This document shows, piece after piece, positions 20,277 through 32,639 of a stretch of DNA of 64,000 nt (the stretch's first letter is position 1; each line of letters starts with the position of its first letter). This stretch comes from Cryptomeria japonica (Eukaryota > Streptophyta > Pinopsida > Cupressales > Cupressaceae), in the NCBI RefSeq assembly GCF_030272615.1, contig NC_081413.1, forward strand, positions 444,439,038 to 444,503,037. The letters run 5' to 3'. A program made the translations under genes and the position numbers. The notes beneath the pieces were generated by a model. It saw only the letters and a program-made list of their open reading frames with translations. It did not search any database and had not been told where the DNA came from.

Positions 20277-22645
20277 TTCTTTCCATGCCAGCCAGGCAAT
20301 TTATAAGGATGCACACAGATCACAGGAGTTTATCGTATCATCTATAGCGGCAGATGTAGGAGAATAACTCACTGGGCAACATTTCGCTCAGCGAGTTGTA
20401 AGTATTAATAGAATAGAGAATTTCCTTTATAGAAGAAGTCGTTTGAAAAACAAACTGTTGAAGAAATGCTGCTTCACTGATTGTAGTATCAGCTGCATTG
20501 TCCTTGCACTTTCAATGTTAAAGTTACTGATCGGTGAGTTAAAATTGCTCTCTTTTAATTAATATTTTATTAAAATTTAGCTTTCATATTGATGGTAGTT
20601 CTGGAACTTACTCCGTTTAACTAGACAAGAGAAATGTCAATTGTATGGATGATAGAGTGCTATGAAGCCTTAAGCTCAACAAATAGCTAAGTGCGTAGTT
20701 AAATTTGCAAATATTTCTCACACCCGGGAAAGCTAAATCTAAGAGTTAACAAATATAAAATGAAGCCTAAAGTCATATTAAGAGGCATTATTTTATTTAT
20801 TTATTTATTTTTTTAAATTTTTTTTCTAAGAAAATTTTAATATTTTTATATAAATATATAAATGTTGGATTTGAGTAGTTTTTTTTTTGGCATCCACTAC
20901 ATTACATCTCTTTTTTTGGTTGCCATTGCAGATTACATCTATAAAAAGGAATATATTAGCAAAGAATAATTTTTTTTGCTGAAAGGATGAAGTTATCTAT
21001 ATCTATCTATGTTGTTGCAATATAGCTGAGGGGGGAGTTTTTGGGTTTTCGCTCAAGTTTGTGCATGTTGCCCGTAAGCATCTAGGGGCACATTTGGTGG
21101 TTTTTTTGGTGATTCTGGTTAAGGGTCTCGCCTATTGTTGTGGAAGAGAATTTTGTTTTTGTTGATGTTGAGACGATGCTCTATTATGATCTTGCTTATT
21201 CTGAGTTGAGGGTCTTTATTGTTCCTACTCTTGCCTACTTTCATGTGTCTTCTTTTGAGGTGGAGATTTTTCTTGTGGGTTGGGCTGAGGGTTTGGTTCT
21301 TTATCAACTAATTTCCTCTCGTACTTGTCTTATAGAGGTGGGTTCCTCTCCTACTGAGGTGGAGACTATTTGTGTGGGAGAGGTTTAGTGTTGTTGCAAG
21401 GGTGCTATTGTTGCCCTATTTCAAGGTCTTGGTTGTAGGGTTGTTGATGTGTTGATGAGGACCATTTTCAGTTGTTCTTTCCTCCCTCTGCTAATGTTGA
21501 AGGAAAATGGTGCTTATTGTTGGTTTTGGGAGCCAATGCAAAACCTAATATTATTGTTCTCTTTATGATGACTTGTTAGGTGGATTTAGCCTTCCTTCTC
21601 ATGCAGATGGTTTATTAGTGTTGATTCTTCTAATCTGCTATGTATGGGTTGCCAATTGTTTGATGGTTATCTATTGGAAGTGTTTCTCTCTTGTTCTGGG
21701 TTTTTACTCCCTTCAAAACTTGTTGTAAGGGGTTTCAGATCCCCTCAAAACTTGTTTGACCCTTAATCAAAAACTCCATGCTAAGTCTTATAGAGACAAA
21801 TCATATAAAAGACAGATTTAAAATACCCACCAAAATATTTTCAGAATAGATTACATAACAATATAAATATAAAATACCCACAAAACATAAAATAGATTTG
21901 CATGACTAATAATAAATAGAACTAAAATATTTCATTTCAACATATCTCTATTAAATGAATATTAAAATTTGACTATGAAATAATTCAAAATATATTTATA
22001 ACTTGTGAAGTGCTTCATTCAAATGGTGGAGTCCAAGGAGACACATCCCTAAAGGTGCGGGTCTAGGGAAAAACACACCTAAAGGATGGAATGAAGAAAT
22101 AGACTAAGAAATGAAATATTTGAAACATTAAAGAAAAATGAGTACAATACCAAGTGTTTAAAGAAATAAATGAAATAGCACCAAGGTAAGGGAAAGCCCA
22201 AAATTGTGTAGAATGCAAAAGATTTAGAAAGTGAGGAAGTGAGTGATGAAGGAAACTTGTGATAATACAAAAAAACCAAAAAGTATAAGTATAGAAAACC
22301 ATTGGATTATGATATAGAAGGGAATGTTACAAAGATTAGAGAAAAAAACCTATGCAAGATTAGAAATTCACAATCATACATATAAATTTTGATATTTTTC
22401 AAATTTAGATGTAATGCAAAGAGAAAATTGACACATTTAAGATAAGTGATAACAATTTTTAAAATGAAATATTACAAGTCTATCCATTGAAAATTTATTT
22501 CCCTCAACTAATTTTGATTTAGATGTTCTTAGATCCATGGTTCTTTTAAATTGACATCTTTATATGTAGGTTCTTCAAATGGTCTAGATGTCCTATTATT
22601 GTCATCTTTGTTGACTTCAACACCCTTGTAACATTGATGATATAT
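20277..22645. other. ERF 3' flank and AT-rich spacer
   Basis: The first 300 bases or so are probably the ERF 3' untranslated region; AATAGAATAGAGAAT near 20408 could serve polyadenylation. Then come a TTTA-type simple repeat near 20790-20815, a T/G-rich stretch at 21000-21480 and AT-rich DNA. An 82-codon frame at 21140-21388 has no motif and I do not call it a gene. Confidence 0.5.
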
Positions 22646-22814
22646 GTTTTTGATAAAGATAAATAGATTTTATAGGGACCTGAAATCCAGAGTTTTACAG
22701 ACCAAATCTAGAAACCAACCAGACATTAAACCTAAGTAAAATAGGGGAAACACCCCACACAGACCGAATGCCAAAAACAAAACAAACAGAGCCAAAAAGG
22801 GAATAGGACAAAGC

Positions 22815-24416
22815 ACTCATCTGAGAGAGTGCACCAATTCAATATTCTTCTGAATAATCTTCTTGTTGATTTTCTCCAAATTATCCATGATGAATTTGGA
22901 GGTTCCTTGGTCCTAGCTCTGGCTCCTAGTCCTAGTGTAGGGACCCAAACTAGTCTTCCCTCTAGCATCACTCTAGCCACCCTCCGAAGCATTTTTTTTC
23001 TATTTTTCCCCCAAGGGAGAATCACTAGCGATGGGTCTAGTTCTATAGTCAGCCATCATGGAATTGATTTTCTCCAAACCATCAGCACTATTATTCATCG
23101 CCTCCTTGTTGATTTCCACTAGGTTATTCAGGCTTTCCTTGATATCATTCACATACTCTTCCAGCTTAACAATTATGTGCTCATGGAAGATCTTCATAGT
23201 TTCAACATCCTGAGATATCTTCTTGATCATGCTCATGATCTTCTCACTTTTACTGGGCCGAGGGGAATCCGTGAAAGTTTCAATAATCCTGTTAATCTCA
23301 TCTTTCAGGGTTCCAATTTCCTTATCCATCCACTTACAGTAGTTTTCCTAACTTCTAGTGAAATCCAAAAACAGGTTTTCCAACACCTTCTCCTCCTTTT
23401 TCTTGCCTTCATTCTCCTTATTCACATTCCCCTATTTCTCATTATCTACATTGATGGGGATGTCCAACCTAATCTCGTGGTCCAAGTATTTGGACCCACT
23501 TTATTTGGTTAATTTCATTTTCTTTTTGGTGGGGACCTCCTGGTCTTGCATTTTCCTGCTACTAGATTTGAACTTACTTGCTGCCCACCTTGAAGGATTG
23601 GTTTTCCTACTACTGTTAGTTCACAGGGTGACCATAAGCTCCCCTCTTTCTTCGATCTATACTCAGGGTCCTCTGAATCCTTGATGTCCTGCCAATCCAT
23701 GGTAGTGCCACTATCATCCTCATCCATCTCCATGTTAGAAACAAACTGCACATCAGGGTTACAGGAGGGAATGTGGGTTTTATCCTCGGGGGAGGGTTTC
23801 ACCTCACGAGCTTTGGCATATTCCATGATTAACATGATAAGCTCTTCATGAAGCATTGGGTTATCCTAGTTTTCAAGATGTTTGACTAAACTATTCTCCA
23901 AGGACGAAACCAAGTAGAAGGGGATGGAGATAAATCTACCATGCCTAAAGTGGTTTAAGATAGTAAAATGATATGAGAAAATAATGGCATATCTACCATC
24001 AAGGGTGATGTACCTCATGATGAATTCCGCCATATCAGCCCAAAGGGAATTCAATTTTTTTTCGTTGTAGCCACTGTCCGCCATTTTTGAAACCCTCTGT
24101 TGATCCTTTTCCTTATAAAAAAAGAAGCAATGGCCTACTCACCCGACTTCCTGTCTCTATATAATTTCCTGCCTTTGATATCTAGACCAGTAACAATGGC
24201 AACCAGGGTTTTGTCAACTTGAAACTCCACACCATAAGCAGCCAACATGCCTTTATTCCATCCTTTGACAATGCTTTCAGTAACTGGGGCAGAATGACCA
24301 TGGAGTCTCTGCAAAAAGGGCACCATCCCACCATAAGATATTTCCACCCAAACCTCCTTATTCTTCTATCACTTATCATAGGTCAGAGATTAAAACCTAC
24401 TCTTTTCACCTCCCAT
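22815..24416 (-). pseudogene. LINE third ORF: orphan retroelement-type protein (broken)
   Basis: The likely start is ATG at about 24416 (MGGEKSRF), some 90 bases after ORF2 ends. The frame is then broken by stops and shifts. Readable blocks are 24347-24135 (MVPFLQRLHGHSAPVTE, LVAIVTGLDIKGRKLYRDRK), 24084-23866 (WADMAEFIMRYITLDGRY, HFRHGRFISIPFYLVSSLE), 23856-23515 (acidic, EMDEDDSG) and 23329-23000 (a predicted coiled coil). I do not recognise a named domain. The block around VTGL, preceded by an L-x-R-[VL]-H-G motif, recalls the N-terminal region of the E1 and E2 ORF2 proteins. Canonical plant L1 elements have no such ORF. It could instead be a separate element that landed at the LINE 3' end. 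Confidence 0.55.
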
Positions 24417-24503
24417 TATGTAGCTCAAACAATTCACACAACAATACTCTAGAAGCAAAACTAGGAGGAAACAAAACTAGAAGTTCAGGGCGGGCTGGAA
24501 GTT

Positions 24504-27500
24504 TTAGAGATTCTCAAAGTGGTAATAATTCAAAATACCACCCCAACGGCTCCCATCCCATCTTAATCTTTCATCATTAAATTCATTGGAAAGGTCAAAG
24601 ATATTGGCATAATTTCTTTCTAGGTTGTACAAAGTTTTCAGGGAAGTTTCCCTTCCTCTCCACCATTTAACCACCACGTAATCAACAACCAAGTTGGCGA
24701 CATGATCTACCTGGTTTGTTTCCTTCCCAGAAAATGTGAGAGATCTTGAAATCCTCCAGGCCGATAATCATTACAAGGCAATCCTTGATCAAGTTTGAAA
24801 TAGTCTAGCTAGGCTCCATACTACCCCTAATGCATTTCACAATGTTAAGCGAGTGACTTTCCAGCTAGACCGGTTTGAACCCTTCCTTGCTTGTCATGTG
24901 TAGTCCAATGTAGGTGGTGCTGGCCTCCGCAAAATTGTTAGTTTGGGTGCCCAAAGGGAGCACCACCGTAGAGACCAGCAAACCCAAATGATTCCTCACC
25001 ACTCCCCCACAGCCTATCAGCCTAGGATTTACATTGGTGGCCCCATCGATATTGATTTTGATCCACCCCGGAAGAGGTGAATGCCAAGAAAAATTCTCTG
25101 GTATGTTTAATTTTATAGATTGGGACATATATATTCCAACATATCTTCCATCTATTGATAGTATCCCATTCCTCCTAGTTAGACTCAAGTGGAGGATCAT
25201 TTTTCCTACTAGGACAGTAATTAAGAAAGTTTTCCTTAATAGCATTCCTTATTCTGATAGGCACATCAAGAGCATTGGAATCCATATCTTTGAAAACCCT
25301 ATTATTTCTTTCCTTCCAAATACCCCAGGCAATATGAGGTAGGGATAAGCTCCACAAAATACCAATCACATGGTTGCCATAAGGGAACTTCCATTGGTAG
25401 CAGAAGTTCTATATAGAATCAGGGGGGATCCAATTAATATTCCACAGGTTAAGAAAGAAGGCCCAAATGTCCCTGACATAGGAACAATGTAAGAGTAGAT
25501 GATCAACATTTTCAACTTCTTCTTTACATAAAAAAACATCTATTCAAAATAGGGATCCAATGTTTACAGAGATTATCAATGGTAGAGATCTTGTTTTGCA
25601 TGAATAACCAGAATAAGATATTAATTTTAGGAATTAAGAGTTTATTCCAAACTCCAGCCCAAAAGGGGGGAGGAGTAGAAGACCTGGTGATGATTTTGAA
25701 AGCTTTTGCCACTAAAAATTTCCCAAAGGTAGAACCATTCCATATGACTAGGTCTTCCAATAGAGAGGAGGGAATGATGATCAGGTTCAACCAAGAAAGA
25801 AGAGGAGACAGAGAAGCATCAAAGCTTCTGAGGTCCACCCAACTTCCATCACTAATATAATCCTTGACCCAGGTTCAAAGCAGATTAATGCATTTATATT
25901 TGAATTGGGAAGCCCACATCGAGTCAGAAATCGGTCCCTCTATTGTCCACCAATCATCCTAGAACCTTATATTTCTTCTATTTCCCAGAATGCATTGGCT
26001 TCCCTGATAGATAATTGGGGCAGAGCTGAAGAAGTTGCTCCAAACATCACAGACCAAAGTCAGGAGGGTATAATTTTCCATCATTCTTTGGAAACCATGA
26101 ATTTGGTATTTATCCTTGAAAATATCAGTCCATTCATTATTCTCCTTTAAACATCTCCAAAGTTGCTTAGCCATTAAAGCTCCATTGAAGTCTCTCGAAT
26201 GTCTAATATCCATACCTCCCCTATTTCTGGGCAAACAAACCTAATCCCAGGCGACCAAATAAAGCCTACTCTTGGATTCAGTACTTGACCAAAGGAAGTG
26301 CTTCTGTATTCTTTCCTTTCTATCAACAAATTTGGTCAGGATTTTAAAGAGACTCATAGCATATACCGAAAGGTTTTGAAGCAAGGGCTTGATTAACTGA
26401 AGTTTACCCACTTGACTTAATAAAGCCCCTTTTGAGCCAGCCAACTTATTTTGGAATCTATCAATCATACTAGACTAAAAGGAGTTCGGGGCAGGTCCCA
26501 TGCACAAGGGCAAACCCAAATATGAATCTGGGAGAGAAACCATCTTACAACCCAAAATATTGGCAATCGTCATTTTTCTATGCTCAGGAGTATTCATGAA
26601 AAAAATGGAGCTTTTAGAAAGACTGACTTTCTGCCCAGATCCTTTCTCATATGTATCTAGGATAACTTTAAGAGTTTTTGCTTCTTTAATCAAACTTTCC
26701 CCCATCAACAACGTATCATCAATGAATTGTTGATGGGAGAAAATAGTAGCTTGGGATGAAGGCCGTAAACCCATCAGGTTGCTCTTTCTGATTTCTCTTT
26801 GGATAATTTTACTAAAAGATTCACTCATCAGAATAAAAAGAAATGGGGAGAGAGGATCCCCTTGCCTAATACCCCTCGATGCTGAGAAGTAACTAGACGC
26901 AGAACCATTGATCAAAACCAAAAATTTGGGAGTGGTAACACACTGATTGACAAGCTGGATGAAATGGCTACCAAAACCAAAATATTCAAGCACTTTAAAC
27001 AAAAAATTCCAATTGACCCGATCATAAGCCTTGAGAAGATCCAACTTCATCAAGAAGCCTGCCTTCTTATTGATAGATAAAGAGTGGATATTGTCATGAA
27101 AAACAATAATAGAATCAAAAATCTGTCTACCAGGGACAAATCCGTTATGATGCTTCAAAATTAAAGAGGGTAGAATTCTTGTAAGCCTGAACACAATGAT
27201 CTTAGTGAAGATTTTATAGATTGAGTTACATAAAATAATGGGTCTAAAGTCATGAAAAGAACTACCATAAGGTTTCTTGGGGATGAGGACAAAAAGGGTG
27301 GCATTCAGCTCCTTAAGAAGCGTTTTGGAGCCAAAGAACTCTCTCGCAGTATCCACAACATCCAAGCCAATAATCTGCCAAAATGTTTGAAAAAAGAACA
27401 TAGGGAAACCATCAGGGCCAAGAACTTTATTACCTTTAAAAGAAAAGACCACAACTCTAACTTCATCATGGGATGGAATTCTGGTTATCTCTGTATTCAT

Positions 27501-28797
27501 GTCCTGAGGGACAGTACTGCAAAACTCCCGTGGGATCTCATCTTGAGCATTAACATCAAGAGGGTCATCATCTGAAATAAGAGTAGAAAAATATCTAATG
27601 GCTTCTTGGTTCAACTCCTCCTTCTTATCAATCTAGCAATGATCCACCAAGATTTTATTGATGCAGTTTGACACCCTATGTTTAAGAGTTGTCATATGAA
27701 AAAAATTTATGTTTCTATCCCCAAATTTGAGCCATAAAGCTCTAGACCTCTGCTTCCAGAATTCCTCCTTATTGGAAATGATATCATGAATTTTGGTAAG
27801 TAACTCAACTTCTTTATCCATAATCATAGGATCATACCCCAAATCTTTAATCTAAGACTGGACATCATCCAAATCATTCTTGAGCTTCTCTTTTATTTGA
27901 AAATATTGCCGAAGGAGGCTTTATTCTAGAGTTGAATATTGGACTTGACATTGGAAAGTTTCTTAGCCACTCTAAACATTGCAGTTCCTTGAATGTCAAC
28001 ATTCCACCATTTAGAAATATTGTCATGTATTTTCGGAGCTAAAAGGCACATCTTCTCAAACCTGAAGGGGAAGGCTTTACTCTAGGTCAGAGGGGAAATA
28101 CTCAGACTGATCGGGAAATGATCAGAGCAATTTCTGGATAACGTATTTAATCTACAAGAAGCATCACGAATCCACTCAAGGGAGATAATACCTCTGTCCA
28201 GATTGACTTGGATGAGGTCCCCCCCACTTCTTTTGTTGGACCAAGTGAATTTATTCCCAAGGACATCAAGTTCTAATAAGCCCAGAGAGTTAATCATCTC
28301 TTCCAAGTCCTATCTACTTTCATCTGAAATGGGCATCCCACTAGCCTTTTCCATACTAGATAATGGGGTATTAAAATTCCCCAATAGAATCAATTTCTCA
28401 TTAGGGAAGGCCTTTATAGCATTAATCATAGAATACCAAAGCATTTTTCTATCACTTTTCCCATTTGGGGCATAGATAATTAGATATGATCAAAGACGAC
28501 CCATCAGTTTGACTAAAATCTAGAGGTAATGTGATTAGGAGAGGTAAAGAGAGTCTTACCCGTAAACCATCTAGGATTCTACAAAGTGACAATACCACCA
28601 GAAGCCCCATCTACATCAACACAATGAGTCCTGCACTCTCCAAAAATAACCCATTTGATCATTTCCACTCTACAACCAGGAATTTTGGTTTCTTGAACAA
28701 GACATATATCTAGATTGTGATCTCTAACTAGGTTTGATAGAAAATCATGCTTGTGGTGATGATTCAATCCCCTAATATTCCATGAGATGAATTTCAT
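24504..28797 (-). pseudogene. LINE ORF2: endonuclease, reverse transcriptase, RNase H (broken)
   Basis: About 1,430 codons start at MKFISWNIRGLNHH (28797). The endonuclease shows SWNIRGL, LVQETK and, near 28130, SDHFPI. The reverse transcriptase lies in the longest open block (27614-26475): LIPKKP, FRPIILCNSIYKIFTKII, MKLDLLKAYDRVNW, GIRQGDPLSPFLFIL and the catalytic FIDD, where plant L1 elements usually have FADD. A zinc-finger linker follows (25838-25524). The RNase H region (about 25110-24504) shows KINIDGAT, CGGVVRN, FAEA and ESHS, where an Asp is expected in place of His. There are many stops and shifts, for example near 26470, 27620 and 28310. It nicked target DNA and copied LINE RNA in its working ancestor. 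Confidence 0.88.
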
Positions 28798-28940
28798 TTA
28801 ACTGGATGGGGGGAACCAATCCCCATGTCCTATAGTGTTCTCTAGACTCCATCAACAATCGACACCCGACTATGTTTGTCTCTTCTAATCGCATTGGGTG
28901 TCCTCCCCACTACTCTCAAATCAGATCCACAATCCACCTT

Positions 28941-29812
28941 TTATTGGTTTACAGTCTTAACTCCTCTAGAAGGCAATTTTGAGTTATGACCATTTGAGGG
29001 GTTCCTTTTTCTGTGCTTAGCTCTATCCTCAATTAATGGATTTGAATTATCATCATCCTGGGTCTCATCATCCTCAATTCTTGACTTCAATGAATTACTA
29101 ACTTCAACAACAAGGTGGATGAGGGGATCCAGTTCCCCATGAACCTCCATCACAAACTTATCCCCACAAGAAATCTCCTTAGGCTTCAAATTTCCCCCTG
29201 CATCCCCCCCTCAATCAAGGGATCCAGGTTTAAAAGATTTGGATCTAGCACAACATCTTGAGAACACAAGAGATTACGCACTCCATCTAGATATGGAGGG
29301 GGATCCAAGGGAAAGAAAAACACCATGTCCACCCCCTTTGTTTCATCTTTCTTCTTCTAGGTCCTCTTAGGCCTAGGAATAGAGGGGAATTCCCTGACCC
29401 AATGACCGACTTTTTTATAGTGGAAACAAGCAAAGGGAATATATTCATACTCCACTTTTTGAACCCATCTGCCCAGTTTTGAGAATAGGTCAATCTCCTT
29501 TGGCAAGTTAGCAGATTGTTTAACATTCACACAGATTCTAGCATACACCAGGCACCTCTTAGCAGAGGTCATTGGGTCAATAGAAAGGAGCTCACCAAAG
29601 CACGTTGCAATCCTAGCAAAGATTTAATCGCCCCAAAACTCCATAGGAAAACTTGGTAGCCACACCCTGATAGGAGCCTCATTATATTTCCATTCCTTCG
29701 GGTTGAAGCCTAGTTCCCATTTCTTGAGAGCCAACGATGATTTTCCTAACATCCAGGGGCCACCCACCAAAACAAATTGAAGGTCCTCCTCAGATATAAA
29801 AAATGTTACCTA
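28941..29812 (-). pseudogene. LINE ORF1: DUF4283-type RNA-binding protein with zinc knuckle (broken, N terminus missing)
   Basis: The frame begins without a start at about 29812 (VTFFISEEDLQFVLVGGPW). It shows the DUF4283 pattern of plant LINE ORF1 proteins: WMLGKSSLALKKWELGFNP, APIRVWLPSFPMEFW, then a stop near 29622 and KRCLVYARICVNV. A degenerate knuckle follows at about 29430 (CFHYKKVGHWVREF, second Cys now Tyr and last Cys now Phe). A charged tail is readable at 29189-28941. The role is RNA binding in the LINE particle. Confidence 0.78.
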
Positions 29813-29815
29813 CAG

Positions 29816-31335
29816 ATCCACATATAAAAAATGACTACATTGAAATTAAAAGAAAAAATAGAGCATAAGAAATAGTGGACCAAATAAATTTAGCTAGATA
29901 TTACTCTATAATGAAAAAAGAAAATAAAAGAATAAAATGATTAACTTTATTAAATAACAAAAATATTTGAGAAGAATTAATGTAGCATGAATCTAGTTGA
30001 ATTTCGCGTAGAAGAAGAATAATAATGTGAGATACAGATATCTTCTGAATATCAATCCAAAATTCCTTATGAACCAACCTATTTTACTATCCCAAGAAAG
30101 GTAAAAGAAATGGATGAACACCTCAATGAACTACTTGAAGGAGACTTTAGAAAAAAAAGAAATGCTCATTTTCTTGTCACATATTTATAGTCAACAAAAG
30201 AGTAGAATTACAAATAGGAGAGAAAATATTTTTAATCAATCATAATATTTTAAGCACATGATATTATATTTCCTTTGAGATATCTAATTTAAATTAAATT
30301 ATATTTATAAGAAGAGATACTAACTATAATATGGTGAAAATATTAGGGTTTCACCTATTAATGTAGTAAAACCACTAATATTTTGCCGAGGGACCATTAC
30401 ACAAGGGAAAGATGGAATCTAATAGATCTAAGCCTAAAAGATCAAGATTCTGATCAGATTCTAGGGGTTTTAGATGTGCCTCTTCTTTCCCTTTAAATTG
30501 AATTGATTTGATTAATGATGTTGAAATTAGTGTAAATGTGTGTAAATTGAAGCAATTATGCATATATAGTGAGCTATAGTTTTCAAATGGAGCTACAAAG
30601 TTGGATCTGAGCAATATGTGAGTGTTTGGATTTTTTCCCAGAAGATCAACCTAATTTGTCGAGATCAGAATACTCGTTGCTTTGGTCCCTCAAAACTTTT
30701 GTTGTGCAAAAGGGAACCTGTTTGTCTCTATGAATAATGTCGATCCTGAAAAATTGCAGCTGTGTACATGTTCCAACACACATTACAGAAGGGAAAATGG
30801 TTAGGAATAAGGGTTTTCCTTAGGTCAAACCCTAGTTTTTGAATTAACCATGAAATAGAATTGAAACGTAAATGAAGTACTATAATGGAAAAGATTTCCT
30901 TTTCAAGGAATTGCCGAAAATGTTTTAAAAACTAATTTTATACCTTTTTATGAAGTTTTGTTTGTCTTCACAAGAAATTAGGGTTTCATGTAGATAGTCT
31001 TCATAAAACATAGAACATGAATGTCATCTCCAATGTGTGAATCTTGACTTTGCTTCTGTTCCAATCCTTGAAAGAAGACTGATTTATTTCTCACTTGAAT
31101 TTGTTGGGTCTCAATGATAGATTATGAATTCTAATTGATGTCTAAATGAGAGGGGTGGACCTCCTTTTATACATGCTAGCCAAAAAAAATAAAAATCCAA
31201 CTGACATGGGATCTAGGTTCCTGCTCAATTTATGTTATCATTAAGAGGCCCCAAAATGGGACCTTTTGAAGAGGACAGGGGAATTGGGCACCCTAGTCCT
31301 TGAATACTAGAGCACAAGTGCCCTAGTCCTGGACA
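29816..31335. other. AT-rich spacer between the LINE and E3
   Basis: No gene is recognised. A 79-codon minus-strand frame at 30375-30614 has no motif. GAGAGGGGTGGACCTCCTTTTATACATG near 31149 resembles words near 42160 (GAGAGGGGGCTAGGTTTTTATAGAC), so both may be fragments of one old LTR family. That is only a visual impression. Confidence 0.4.
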
Positions 31336-31340
31336 TTATA

Positions 31341-32581
31341 TGTTGACATTATGAATGAATTTATTATGTGTTACATTGATGCCAACACTAACTATTATGG
31401 TTGGTTATCGGTAGACAGGTTTTGGTTACCGGTAAAAGATCTAGTGTTACCAGCAGAAGAGACTATTTGTTGGACACTTCCGACATGTTTGGATCAATGG
31501 AGTATGTTTGATTTTATGTGTTACATGTTCCTGGAGCATGTTTTGGTCAGTTGGTATTGACTTGGTAATCAGATGCTATCATACACTCTTGTAAACCCAT
31601 ACCGGCATTGGTTTAAGGTTTAACCGACAATTATTTCATTGAGGAATCTTGATAGGATGCACAAGTGGTGTTGGTACAACTTCTACATAGATTTCAGGAT
31701 ATTGAAGATGTTCTTTGATTGTGCTTCAACTGCTTGAAGACATTGCTTTGGCGTGGTGGACCTAGAATAGGTCCGGTACCTATCTAGGTTATGGATCGAT
31801 ATCATGTTAACGTGTACTCTACACGTTACCAGAATATTTTAGGATGTTCTATGGATTGGTTATTGTTGTTTTGGTCTTAAGCCGACATGGCATATCATTG
31901 TAATATGGATTTATGTAATGATATTATTGTAATATCTTTTAGGTGGTCGACCTAATTGGTTTAGGCCTTAGGGTTGGTATAAAATAATGTAAGATCTCAT
32001 TATAGATTATGGGGAATATGTTTCATGGTCTTGAAATGCATTATCATATGAGAAGGAGATTTGGTCGACCATAGGTGATCAAATTGGGATTAAGAGGTTT
32101 AAGGCCTCCGGTATTGAGCTTAACCAAGATTGTAATTAGGCATGGTAGATGCTATTTCTAGCAGTTCATTATTCTGGATTGTTGTCCATTTATCTTGAGA
32201 TTTTTATTACCTCTATGTAGTCACTAAGACTGTTTTGTAATGAGCAGTACGCTCTAGGCAGTGTGCCTTCCTGCATGTGCAGGCCCCTCATTGTATCACA
32301 TACTTTTTGTAGAAGTATCATCTGACTGTGGGTAGGCTTCCCACCGTGGTTTTTCCCTTTCTGATTTTTCCTCATACAAATCATGGTGTTATGTAGTATG
32401 GTTGCATTGTGTTGATTATCTTCTTTATATTTAAGTTTCATTACTTACCGGTATCTGTTTCTACTATTCGAGTACTTAATGTTTATATGCTCCAATTTAA
32501 GATTATTAAGTGGATTAATTGATATAATCTGTTAACAAATGATTCAACCCCCCTCTCAGTTGTTCACTGGTTATCCTAACA
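31341..32581 (+). repeat. E3 5' LTR
   Basis: 1,241 bases matching 37185-38447. It contains TATAAAAT at 31979-31986, CCCACCGTGGTTTTTCCCTTT near 32340 and the terminal ACCCCCCTCTCAGTTGTTCAC block. It ends CCTAACA. Confidence 0.92.
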
Positions 32582-32597
32582 ATTCATATTAGAGCTT
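32582..32597 (+). other. E3 primer binding site, degenerate
   Basis: ATTCATATTAGAGCTT follows the LTR. It differs at several bases from the initiator-Met-tRNA site ATTGGTATCAGAGCTT seen in E2 (inverted) and nearly in E5. Confidence 0.7.
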
Positions 32598-32639
32598 TGG
32601 TCCTCTCTTGCAGAAGCTTAACTGCTTGAGGTAGATCCT

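Larger units (their letters stand above)
22646..29815 (-). mobile_element. L1-type LINE with ORF1, ORF2 and an extra 3' ORF, 5'-truncated
   Basis: On the minus strand the order is an ORF1 fragment (29812-28941), ORF2 with endonuclease, reverse transcriptase, zinc-finger and RNase H parts (28797-24504), a third ORF (about 24416-22815), then a short AT-rich end reading CTATTTATCTTTATCAAAAAC (about 22666-22646). ORF1 lacks its N terminus, as expected of a 5'-truncated insertion. I found no clear target duplication. All frames are broken. The 3' boundary rests on the A-rich end only. Confidence 0.75.

Noticed and set aside
21140-21388. 82-codon frame in a T/G-rich stretch
   Set aside because: No recognisable domain; opposite-strand frame is equally open; composition explains it.
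30375-30614. 79-codon minus-strand frame
   Set aside because: No motif; lies in AT-rich spacer that may be an old LTR fragment.
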